Shown piece by piece: positions 34,034 to 39,582 of a stretch of DNA of 39,582 nucleotides (its first letter is position 1; each line of letters begins with the position of its first letter). The DNA comes from Sulfurovum sp. (GTDB lineage: Bacteria > Campylobacterota > Campylobacteria > Campylobacterales > Sulfurovaceae). A program made the translations under genes and the position numbers. The stretch covers positions 1 through 39,582 of the forward strand of contig JAGXFO010000008.1 in assembly GCA_024637255.1 (NCBI GenBank), in the 5' to 3' direction. A model generated the notes under the pieces. That model did no database searches and was not told the DNA's origin. It saw only the letters and a list, made by a program, of their open reading frames with translations.

Positions 34034-34777
34034 GTTTTTTAAGAAAAAAAGTGAAAGTGATTTAGAGCCAAAGAAGATTAACGAAGAGCCAAACTGTATT
34101 CAAGGAGATTAGGCTCTTGAGCAAAAGGTAACCAAAGAGCAAAACAAGGAAATTTACAATTTTGGACAAGGAGTAAAACAAGCTCTTTAGAGATGCTACC
34201 TTTTCTAATAACATTATAAACGATGAGGATTAATGGCACGTATACAAAGGGTTAACAGAATTTAAAACAAGATTATTTCTAGTATTTTTTGCTTAATCTT
34301 TCCCTCTAAAATAACTTACCTTAAACAAAAAAACCCCGTGTTTCAGGGCTTTGCTAAAACCGTTTAAGGTTGGAAAAATATGCTCTAAACTTAAAGTAAC
34401 GGCGAGAGCGGGTTTTGCTGGAGAGCGTTAGAAATGAGTGCTTTCTAAAATTGATAGTGCTATAGCTTTATCAAGATCCAAGATAATATTTCTTCTATGT
34501 TCATTGCTTCGCCTATGCCACACTCATTAAAATTTTTGCTTTCACATTCAATATTTATTTCATACGACAAGCTTTTTTGATCTTAGCGATCTTGGAATCC
34601 AGCATTTTGTTGTATTTTTCTTTACGCCGCTATTTCAAACAATGCATCTACATTATTTGCATTACTCTAGGTCTCTGATTTTCACCTAATTTCTTATATA
34701 ACTATGTATTGATTTTTTTACGCTTGAGGAGGGCTGTTTAGCCCTTTAATAGTCTATGGAGTCTTTAAAGCCTCTAT
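34034..34777. other. Gene-poor stretch with decayed coding debris
   Basis: No intact gene is visible in these 744 nt. On the minus strand about 34425-34640 holds pieces in shifting frames, for example KMLDSKIAKIKKACRMK, CGIGEAMNIEEI and LDLDKAIALSILESTHF, which look like one protein broken by small indels. I cannot name it. A GC-richer patch at 34330-34440 has a possible hairpin (ACCCCGTGTTTCAGGGCTTT). Confidence 0.45.
34730..34745. terminator. Hairpin beside the decapeptide-repeat gene
   Basis: AGGGCT-GTTT-AGCCCT, followed on the plus strand by TTTAAT. It lies 33 nt past the stop of the minus-strand repeat gene and could end its transcript, although the minus side lacks a T-run. Confidence 0.45.
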
Positions 34778-34975
34778 TTATTTCTTATCCTGCTTTTGTG
34801 CTTTCTCTGGTTTCTTTAGCTTCTTTTGTGCTTTCTCTGGTTTCTTTAGCTTCTTTTGTGCTTTCTCTGGTTGCTTTAGCTTCTTTTGTGCTTTCTCTAG
34901 TTCCTCTAGTTTCTCTTGTAATTCCCCTAGCTTCTTTTGTGCTTTCTCTAGTGCTTTCTCTAGTTCCTTTGCCAT
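34778..34975 (-). CDS. Lys-rich coiled-coil protein with a 10-residue repeat
   Basis: An excellent AAGGAG site 6 nt upstream supports this start. The 65-residue product opens with a heptad coiled coil (KELEKALEKAQKKLGELQEK) and continues as repeats of the decapeptide EKAQKKLKKP, ending QDKK. More than a third of residues are lysine. The proline at each repeat end would break a continuous coil, giving short basic rods. It could bind nucleic acid or acidic surfaces. The plus-strand frame over the same DNA is a hydrophobic shadow. Confidence 0.7.
   Translation of the reverse strand: MAKELEKALEKAQKKLGELQEKLEELEKAQKKLKQPEKAQKKLKKPEKAQKKLKKPEKAQKQDKK
34796..34920. repeat. 30-nt tandem repeat inside the coiled-coil gene
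   Basis: The unit CTTTCTCTGGTTTCTTTAGC plus TTCTTTTGTG occurs identically at 34801-34830 and 34831-34860, with one change at 34861-34890 and several at 34891-34920. The period is 30 nt, so copy-number change keeps the frame. Confidence 0.9.
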
Positions 34976-35293
34976 GTATTCTCCTTTTTCATTTATTATA
35001 GCACTATTTGCTACTAAATGATAAGGTTATATTTAAAATATCTATTTTCTAAATATGCGACGTAATAATCAAATATACCAATTAGTGATTTGATCAAAGT
35101 CACCGTTACTATGGTTGTTTTTCCTTGCTGGTCTGGGGGGGGATCTGTCGGAGGAGTCCTGAATGTCTTGTTATGCTATTGAAAAAGCTATCTTTGTTTT
35201 CAGATTTAAATTTTGGTTTCCGGATTATTTAATATTTATTTAATATAAAAATATATATAATGAAGAGTTATTAAATATCTAAAGGAATTGAAA
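34976..35293. other. Intergenic stretch before dodecin 1
   Basis: These 318 nt hold a run of eight G (35135-35142), a short frame around it (ATG 35111, MVVFPCWSGGGSVGGVL) of no known family, the start of repeat B (35176) and the dodecin promoter. No other gene is visible. Confidence 0.4.
35256..35261 (+). promoter_or_regulatory. -10 box of dodecin 1
   Basis: TATAAT sits 33 nt before the dodecin 1 ATG in the segment (about 35237-35281) that is missing from the second copy. Confidence 0.45.
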
Positions 35294-35497
35294 ATGTCAT
35301 CAATTGTAAAAATAATCGAGGTAATAGCTGAATCAGAAAAAAGCTGGGAAGATGCAGCCCAAAATGCAATAAAAGAGGCATCAAAAACTATAAAAAATAT
35401 TAAATCGATCTATGTGAAAAACCTGGAAGCAAAAGTAGCTGATAATAAAATTATCAAATACCGTATTAATGCGAAAATATCTTTTGTTGTAAAATAA
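35294..35497 (+). CDS. Dodecin-like protein, copy 1
   Basis: The 67-residue product has the dodecin plan: beta strand VKIIEVIAESEKSWEDA, helix AAQNAIKEASKTIKNIKS, and strands IYVKNLEAKV and KYRINAKISFVVK. Dodecins are dodecameric shells that store flavin or CoA. By my alignment the flavin-stacking Trp and the Gln of classical dodecins are Ser (in NIKS) and Arg (in KYRI), so flavin binding is doubtful. I use the ATG at 35294 with AAAGGA upstream, not the TTG at 35288. Confidence 0.85.
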   Translation: MSSIVKIIEVIAESEKSWEDAAQNAIKEASKTIKNIKSIYVKNLEAKVADNKIIKYRINAKISFVVK

Positions 35498-35598
35498 CGT
35501 TAAGTTTCAAAAAAACGTTGTTTGTTTGATTATTATCGTACCAACTAGATGTCGAGAAGACCTTTTTGTGAAATAGATGGTCTGATTGTATCGGTGAA

Positions 35599-35986
35599 AA
35601 TGCCTCTCTCGTATTCAAGGCATTGTCTCAGTTTTTAAAAAAATCCAGAAATAAAAGAGGACAACATGAACAACAATAATTTACTCGGTTTTGCACTCGG
35701 TGCGGCTATCACGGGTATTGGCACCTATTATGCTATTAAAAACAAAGATGAGATTTTAAACAAAATCAATGACATAGAAGAGATGCTTACGGATGATTAC
35801 AAAGAATTAGTCAGCAAATCAAAAGAGAAGCTCGAAGATATAACTAAAACAGTTCAATCTACCGTGCAAGGCTTTTTACAGCATGGCGGAACTATAGATG
35901 CAGCCATAGAGAGTGAATTCAAACTGCTCGTCAAAAAACTCGATAAACTCCAAAAAGAAATAGAATCATTCAGCGTAAAAAGTTAA
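35599..35986. repeat. Repeat A, copy 2
   Basis: A 388-nt copy of 33310-33698, one T shorter in the T-run. Its left edge falls inside the 3' end of the single-pass membrane gene, leaving a 57-nt gene stub without start. Confidence 0.9.
35666..35986 (+). CDS. YtxH-like small membrane protein, copy 2
   Basis: The 106-residue paralogue of the gene at 33378 has the same membrane segment (LLGFALGAAITGIGTYYAI) and charged helices. Nine residues differ; most are Ala to Thr or Val or similar, from single transitions. Both copies keep an open frame and the GAGGAC site. Here it runs straight into dodecin 2, with 75 nt between the genes. Confidence 0.75.
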   Translation: MNNNNLLGFALGAAITGIGTYYAIKNKDEILNKINDIEEMLTDDYKELVSKSKEKLEDITKTVQSTVQGFLQHGGTIDAAIESEFKLLVKKLDKLQKEIESFSVKS

Positions 35987-35987
35987 T

Positions 35988-36266
35988 CTATTGAAAAGCT
36001 ATCTTTGTTTTCAAATTTAAATTTTGGTTTCCGGATTATTTAATATCGAAAGGAATTGAAAATGTCATCAATTGTAAAAATAATCGAGGTAATAGCTGAA
36101 TCAGAAAAAAGCTGGGATGATGCAGCCCAAAATGCAATAAAAGAAGCATCAAAAACTATAAAGAATATTAAATCAATCTATGTGAAAAACTTGGAAGCAA
36201 AAGTAGCCGATAATAAAATTATCAAATACCGTATTAATGCGAAAATATCTTTTATTGTAAAATCAT
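35988..36266. repeat. Repeat B, copy 2
   Basis: Copy of 35176-35497 that starts right after the stop of YtxH copy 2 and lacks about 43 nt containing the dodecin 1 promoter; the gap is bordered by short TTAATAT-like repeats. Confidence 0.9.
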
Positions 36267-36268
36267 AA
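36062..36268 (+). CDS. Dodecin-like protein, copy 2
   Basis: The 68-residue paralogue of dodecin 1 differs by Glu to Asp in SWDDAA and at the end (SFIVKS). It shares the atypical Ser and Arg at the expected flavin sites. The AAAGGAATTGAAA leader is retained but the upstream -10 is deleted, so it probably depends on transcription from YtxH copy 2. Mixed shells with dodecin 1 are conceivable. Confidence 0.85.
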   Translation: MSSIVKIIEVIAESEKSWDDAAQNAIKEASKTIKNIKSIYVKNLEAKVADNKIIKYRINAKISFIVKS

Positions 36269-36368
36269 AATTACATGTAATACAATACATATAGTTAAAA
36301 AATGTCTAGATAATGATAGCAATCAATAAGTTGAGAGGGACATCCAGTCTTTAAAGTAATTCTTTTAA

Positions 36369-36393
36369 ACCGTACTTTGGATAAAAGCACGGT
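36369..36393 (-). terminator. Hairpin after the nitroreductase gene
   Basis: ACCGTGCTTT / AAAGTACGGT on the minus strand with one mismatch and a 5-nt loop, followed by TTTAAAAG, 18 nt after the nitroreductase stop. A plausible terminator of the two-gene operon. Confidence 0.5.
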
Positions 36394-36410
36394 ATCAATT
36401 GTTGGATAAA

Positions 36411-37040
36411 TTATTTGATAAACTCAATCACTTCGTCAAAATTAAGGCGGTATTTAGGAGGCTGTTCATTTACACGATAACCAAAAGGAAGAACCATAGC
36501 TACTTGATGTTTAGTTGTATCTAGCGCTAATATCTCTTCTATTTGTGTTTTATCAAAGCCTTCAATAGGACAAGAATCAATTCCCCTTGCAGCAGCTCCT
36601 GTCATCATGTTCGCAGAGGCAATATAAGCTTGTTTGGCTGTCCATGCATAGATATTTTCATCACTGTTTAAAATGTTTTCTAAGTGGCCGGCATAAAGAC
36701 CGAGATAAAAATCAAGGCTCTCTCTATCCATACCACTACGTTCAAATCTTTTTTCCACTTCACCAGAGGCCACTTTTACGCTATCAATTCCAGCAAGTAC
36801 AATCACCAAATGTGAACATGATGTTACCTGAACTTGATCCCAACATACAGGTCTAATTTTGGCTTTTAAATCTTCATTGCTTATCACTAAAAACTTCCAT
36901 GCTTCCATCCCAAAAGAAGAGGACGATAGACGGCCAAATTCTAATATATCTTTCATATCTGTATCAGAGATCTTTTTATTCTCATCAAATACTTTACACG
37001 CGTGTCTAAATTCCATTGCTTCTTTAAATGTTTTTTCCAT
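36411..37040 (-). CDS. NAD(P)H-dependent nitroreductase family oxidoreductase
   Basis: The 209-residue flavoprotein fits NfsB-type nitroreductases: RHACKVFDENKKIS at the start, FGRLSSSSFGMEAWKFLVIS with the FMN-binding serines, ANMMTGAAARGIDSCPIEGF and a C-terminal VMVLPFGYR-like phrase (VAMVLPFGYRVNEQPPKYR). Substrates may be quinones or nitro compounds. AAAGGA precedes ATG; it begins 11 nt after the alcohol dehydrogenase stop, so they are one operon. Confidence 0.9.
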   Translation of the reverse strand: MEKTFKEAMEFRHACKVFDENKKISDTDMKDILEFGRLSSSSFGMEAWKFLVISNEDLKAKIRPVCWDQVQVTSCSHLVIVLAGIDSVKVASGEVEKRFERSGMDRESLDFYLGLYAGHLENILNSDENIYAWTAKQAYIASANMMTGAAARGIDSCPIEGFDKTQIEEILALDTTKHQVAMVLPFGYRVNEQPPKYRLNFDEVIEFIK

Positions 37041-37051
37041 GATAATTCCTT

Positions 37052-38197
37052 TTATGCTTTGTTTAATATTTCAATAATAGTATCTTTGGTATAGAGAGAA
37101 TCCATACCCCACACGACAGCCATTTCGCTTGCATTAGTGGCTAGTTCATTAATGCTTTCTTGTGGGATACTAGCTTGTGCAAGTGTTACCGGTGCTCCGA
37201 TTTTAGAAAACCATGCTTCAAGTTTATGAATACCTTCATCAGCACTATTGACGCCAAATATTTTTTTTGCAAAACGTTCAAACTGCGGAAGATTTTGGTC
37301 TTTGTAGTATTTCATCCAAGCTGGAATAACTACTGCCAAGCCGGCTCCATGTGCTACATTGAAAAGTGCAGATAATGCATGCTCTATAAGATGATTTGGG
37401 AAACTTCCTCCTTGAGTACCTGCAGGTGTCAACCCATTAAGAGCTTGGATAGCTACCCATGCAAATTCAGCTCTAGCATCGTAGTCATTAGGATTTTCGA
37501 TAAGCACTTCGGTTGTTTCCATGATACTTATAATGATAGCCTCAACGATACGAGAGTTGAAATCAGGATGACTAGAGGCTGTTAGATAAATTTCAATACT
37601 ATGTGCAATAACATCTACTGCCGAGTACGCGAGATACTCTTTACTAACTGTCATCATAAGCTCGGGGTTAATCACTGACACCGCAGGATTTAATAATACA
37701 GAACTGATTGAGTACTTCTGTTTAGTCTCATCGTTCATGACAACAGAGTTACCATTCATTTCACTCGCTGCTGCTGAAAGCGTCATCACTGTAAATACAG
37801 GTAAAGCTTTTGTAATAACTGCTTTGTTGATAAAAAAGTCCCATACATCCCCATTATAGAGTGCTCCCGCAGCAATAGCTTTGGCACTATCGGCTACAGA
37901 ACCACCACCCACACCTAAAATAGCATCTACTTGATGCTCTTTGGCTTTGATGATACCTTCATTTACTTTGCTGAGCAGTGGATTACTGACCACACCACTA
38001 AGTTCTTCGAATGCTACATTATGCTTATTTAATGAAGCAATCACACGCTCATAAAGGCCATGCTTTTTAATACTGCCTGTCCCATAGACCAGTAGCACTT
38101 TTTTAATACCGCTTTGATTGATATACTCACCAATATTATTTTCTTTATCTTTACCAAATTCTATTTTTGTTGGGTTATGATAAGTGAAGTCATGCAT
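37052..38197 (-). CDS. Iron-containing alcohol dehydrogenase (YqhD/BdhA-like)
   Basis: The 381-residue enzyme reduces aldehydes or ketones with NAD(P)H. It shows the nucleotide loop GVGGGSVADSAK (about 95-106) and metal ligands D195, H199, H269 and H283 in VDVIAHSIE, FPNHLIEHALS and NVAHGAGLA. The overall match is to YqhD/butanol-dehydrogenase types, which act as aldehyde scavengers. AAAGGA precedes the ATG, and a TATAAT lies 32 nt upstream. Confidence 0.92.
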   Translation of the reverse strand: MHDFTYHNPTKIEFGKDKENNIGEYINQSGIKKVLLVYGTGSIKKHGLYERVIASLNKHNVAFEELSGVVSNPLLSKVNEGIIKAKEHQVDAILGVGGGSVADSAKAIAAGALYNGDVWDFFINKAVITKALPVFTVMTLSAAASEMNGNSVVMNDETKQKYSISSVLLNPAVSVINPELMMTVSKEYLAYSAVDVIAHSIEIYLTASSHPDFNSRIVEAIIISIMETTEVLIENPNDYDARAEFAWVAIQALNGLTPAGTQGGSFPNHLIEHALSALFNVAHGAGLAVVIPAWMKYYKDQNLPQFERFAKKIFGVNSADEGIHKLEAWFSKIGAPVTLAQASIPQESINELATNASEMAVVWGMDSLYTKDTIIEILNKA

Positions 38198-38228
38198 TTT
38201 GTATCCTTTAATCTGAATTTATGGAAGA

Positions 38229-38234
38229 ATTATA
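38229..38234 (-). promoter_or_regulatory. -10 box of the alcohol dehydrogenase operon
   Basis: TATAAT on the minus strand, 32 nt upstream of the ATG. The palindrome at 38256-38277 lies where the -35 region would be. Confidence 0.5.
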
Positions 38235-38255
38235 TTGCTGTAAAACTTAAATATC

Positions 38256-38277
38256 ACTTACTTTACTTTAGGTAAGT
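38256..38277. promoter_or_regulatory. Candidate HxlR operator
   Basis: ACTTAC and GTAAGT, inverted with a 10-nt spacer, lie between the two divergent promoters and cover the -35 region of the dehydrogenase operon. HxlR regulators bind short interrupted palindromes in such positions. Confidence 0.5.
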
Positions 38278-38301
38278 TATGGATTAAAATGTATTTTATG
38301 T

Positions 38302-38307
38302 TATAAT
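38302..38307 (+). promoter_or_regulatory. -10 box of the HxlR gene
   Basis: TATAAT 21 nt before the ATG, with AAAGGA at 38317. The palindrome ends 25 nt upstream. Confidence 0.45.
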
Positions 38308-38327
38308 TATTTCTATAAAGGATTTTC

Positions 38328-38699
38328 ATGTACTATATCAATGATAAAGAGTATAAGTGTTCCGTCTCTGTCACTTTAGACATCTTTAATGATAGATGGA
38401 AACTTGCAGTTATTTGGTATCTCTTAGAAGGGGATAAACGCTTTAAAGAACTGAGTGAAGACATCCATGAAATCACCCAAAAAACGTTGACCATCAAACT
38501 CAAAGAACTTGAAGAAAAAAATATTATCCATAGAGAAGTTTTTGCTGCAGTACCTCCTAAAGTGGTCTATTCACTCACGTCTATTGGATTAAAACTCAAA
38601 CCCGTACTGAAAGAAATGTTTGATTGGGGTATTGAGTATGTCAAGGAAAATGGTACTGTTAGCAATGATCACCAATGCACAACTAACTCTTCTAATTAA
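38328..38699 (+). CDS. HxlR-family transcriptional regulator
   Basis: The 123-residue protein is a winged-helix HxlR regulator: CSVSVTLDIFNDRWKLAVIW with the conserved N-terminal Cys (C11), FKELSEDIHEITQKTLTIKL (recognition helix) and VVYSLTSIGLKL. In relatives such as YodB and HypR this Cys senses quinones or disulphide stress. Divergent from the nitroreductase/dehydrogenase operon, which it probably controls in answer to electrophiles. Confidence 0.9.
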   Translation: MYYINDKEYKCSVSVTLDIFNDRWKLAVIWYLLEGDKRFKELSEDIHEITQKTLTIKLKELEEKNIIHREVFAAVPPKVVYSLTSIGLKLKPVLKEMFDWGIEYVKENGTVSNDHQCTTNSSN

Positions 38700-38869
38700 T
38701 TAGCAAATAATAACATACTCATTGCGTACCTAATTTAGGGAAATTGTTAGGATTATTGGAAGTTGTGTGGTTTTCGTTGTGTGGTTTTCATTGTAGCCAT
38801 CCTCAAAATTGAGACCGCCTTTAGGCAGACAATTTCCATTTTTGATTATGCCGTTCTAAAAATTGGACA
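38700..38869. other. Gap with 14-nt tandem repeat and possible IS-end debris
   Basis: GTTGTGTGGTTTTC occurs twice in tandem at 38762-38789. From 38797 to 38870 related phrases (TCAAAATTGAGACCGCC, TAAAAATTGGACAGGA) repeat, as the multiple terminal repeats of some insertion sequences do. No transposase is present. Confidence 0.35.
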
Positions 38870-39094
38870 GGACCCTCTTTCGGTATCAGGCAGATCGTGG
38901 ATATGGCCTTGAAGGCACTTTCGCCCGGTGTCAATGACACCACGACGGCGGTGATGTGCGTGGATTATTTGACAGAGATTCTGACCCGGCTGGCTTGTCG
39001 GCAATTCCCGCCATCGCATCGTTACGAGTCTGATTTTCCGGGACAATATATCGGTGCCGACAATCCCTGCGCTGGCTCGTGCGAGGCACCATAA
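38870..39094 (+). pseudogene. DUF2254 membrane protein fragment, foreign base composition
   Basis: The frame reads GPSFGIRQIVDMALKALSPG then VNDTTTAVMCVDYLTEIL, the hallmark core of DUF2254. Neither the membrane N-terminus nor the rest of the domain is present, and homology fades after HRYES. GC content is above 50%, unlike the AT-rich surroundings. The stop TAA (39092-39094) lies inside the first arm of the attC-like palindrome. Confidence 0.65.
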
Positions 39095-39183
39095 CGCAAG
39101 CTTGAAAGCTCTGCTTAACTTGAACCACTAACCTGAAGTCCAAACTTGCTTCAAGTCAGTGTTGGGTAAGCTTGGACGTTATG
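39090..39183. repeat. attC-like imperfect palindrome
   Basis: Outer arms CATAACG (39090) and CGTTATG (39177), inner AAGCTT (39098 and 39168), then ACTTGAA (39118) and TTCAAGT (39150) pair in register with small bulges over 94 nt. Integron attC sites have this build, with the cassette stop codon in the first arm and GTT in the last. The outer boxes deviate from the RYYYAAC/GTTRRRY consensus by one position, and no integrase is visible. Confidence 0.4.
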
Positions 39184-39212
39184 TATCAAAAATATTTTTA
39201 AAGGAATTAAAA

Positions 39213-39500
39213 ATGGCAAATGAAGGCTATCACGAACCAATCAATGAACTCTCTGATGAAACCAGAGACATGCATAGAGCAATTACATCGCTTATGGAAG
39301 AACTTGAAGCAGTAGATTGGTACAACCAGAGGGTTGATGCATGTAAAGATGAAGAGCTAAAAGCAATTCTTGTACACAATAGAGATGAGGAAAAAGAACA
39401 TGCAGCAATGGTTCTTGAGTGGATTCGTCGACAAGACCCATCCTTCAATAAAGAGCTCAAAGATTACTTATTTACCGATAAAGAAATTGCACATAGGTAG
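39213..39500 (+). CDS. Encapsulated ferritin (EncFtn) without a C-terminal tail
   Basis: The 95-residue protein is a two-helix EncFtn ferroxidase: MEELEAVDWYNQRVDA then HNRDEEKEHAAMVLEWIRR. The iron ligands known from Rhodospirillum EncFtn (E32, E62, H65) correspond to E30, E60 and H63. EncFtn forms annular decamers and loads iron inside encapsulin shells. Known members end with an extension bearing the shell-targeting peptide; this one stops at LFTDKEIAHR. The ATG at 39213 has AAAGGA upstream; the longer frame from 39159 would begin inside the palindrome. Confidence 0.9.
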   Translation: MANEGYHEPINELSDETRDMHRAITSLMEELEAVDWYNQRVDACKDEELKAILVHNRDEEKEHAAMVLEWIRRQDPSFNKELKDYLFTDKEIAHR

Positions 39501-39547
39501 TAAATACTTAAAAAAATCGTTCAATTGGATAAGAATAGGGATTTATT

Positions 39548-39582
39548 ATGAATAAAAACGAAGATAGGACACAGCATTATCG
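39548..39582 (+). CDS. Start of a gene, possibly encapsulin shell protein, cut by window end
   Basis: ATG with AGGGA upstream opens a frame, MNKNEDRTQHY, that runs off the edge. An encapsulin shell gene is expected after EncFtn, but eleven residues are too few to identify it. Confidence 0.4.
   Translation, partial: MNKNEDRTQHY

Larger units (their letters stand above)
35176..35497. repeat. Repeat B, copy 1
   Basis: The block begins CTATTGAAAAAGCTATC and includes dodecin 1. It matches 35988-36266 closely, except that copy 2 lacks about 43 nt just before the gene. Confidence 0.9.

Noticed and set aside
34008..34190. Plus-strand pieces KKKSESDLEPKKINEEPN and QNKEIYNFGQGVKQAL with one in-frame stop
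   Set aside because: The first part is antisense to the extended frame of the AI-2E remnant and no family is recognisable; not enough to call a pseudogene.
34756..35001. Plus-strand frame of 81 codons rich in Leu, Ser and Val, resembling a repetitive membrane peptide
   Set aside because: It is the complement of the Lys-rich repeat gene; only the minus-strand frame has a strong ribosome site and a coherent protein pattern.
39159..39212. N-terminal extension of the EncFtn gene to 39159
   Set aside because: It begins inside the palindrome and lacks a ribosome site, whereas ATG 39213 has AAAGGA and matches the family start.

Overview
The window looks like a chromosome segment of a member of the Campylobacterota (Epsilonproteobacteria), most like the Sulfurovum/Sulfurimonas group. 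The DNA is AT-rich, genes are tightly packed with many start/stop overlaps, and promoters are dominated by extended -10 boxes (TGNTATAAT). The window also carries an HsrA/HP1043-type orphan response regulator with a degenerate receiver, a marker of this phylum. There are no rRNA or tRNA genes, no CRISPR array and no intact insertion sequence.

Region 1 (1-3800): the 3' part of a glutathionylspermidine-synthase-like ATP-grasp gene, a small three-helix membrane protein and a membrane diguanylate cyclase. These sit among at least three copies of a 31-nt palindromic repeat. A short second copy of the synthase 3' end lies at 3739-3795, where it also forms the antisense 3' end of apaH.

Region 2 (3767-31938): ordinary core genome in compact operons. 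Minus-strand apaH / inosine glycosylase / DUF4149 / prmC / M48 protease is followed by a plus-strand ABC-F ATPase. Next come minus-strand genes for a LysM-3D wall protein, threonine synthase (thrC), argB-lpxK-DUF455, a thioesterase, hsrA, cmoB, a cyclophilin, RNase Y and 5-FTHF cyclo-ligase. A palindromic two-way promoter separates the cyclo-ligase from the plus-strand tlpA-like/ftsY pair. After that come plsC, radA-acpS, a lipoprotein, and a minus-strand run AmgK-like kinase / HlyD-like adaptor / argD / tolC-like / MidA-like. Together these cover translation-factor and tRNA modification, arginine and threonine synthesis, lipid A, membrane-protein targeting, RNA turnover and efflux.

Region 3 (about 31950-36300): an accessory patch of very small genes. 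It holds a 30-aa lipoprotein, a DUF1328 protein, two related acidic tail proteins (one broken by a frameshift), a single-pass membrane coiled-coil protein, two YtxH-like proteins, two dodecins, a Lys-rich decapeptide-repeat protein and an AI-2E transporter remnant. Part of it is duplicated in the order A1-B1-A2-B2. The mix suggests an envelope/stress small-protein island that is being duplicated and is decaying.

Region 4 (36411-39582): a nitroreductase plus iron-type alcohol dehydrogenase operon, divergent from a HxlR-family regulator with a palindromic operator candidate between them. This is followed by a GC-richer foreign fragment (DUF2254 remnant) ending in an attC-like imperfect palindrome. 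The window closes with an encapsulated-ferritin (EncFtn) gene and the first codons of the next gene, possibly the encapsulin shell.
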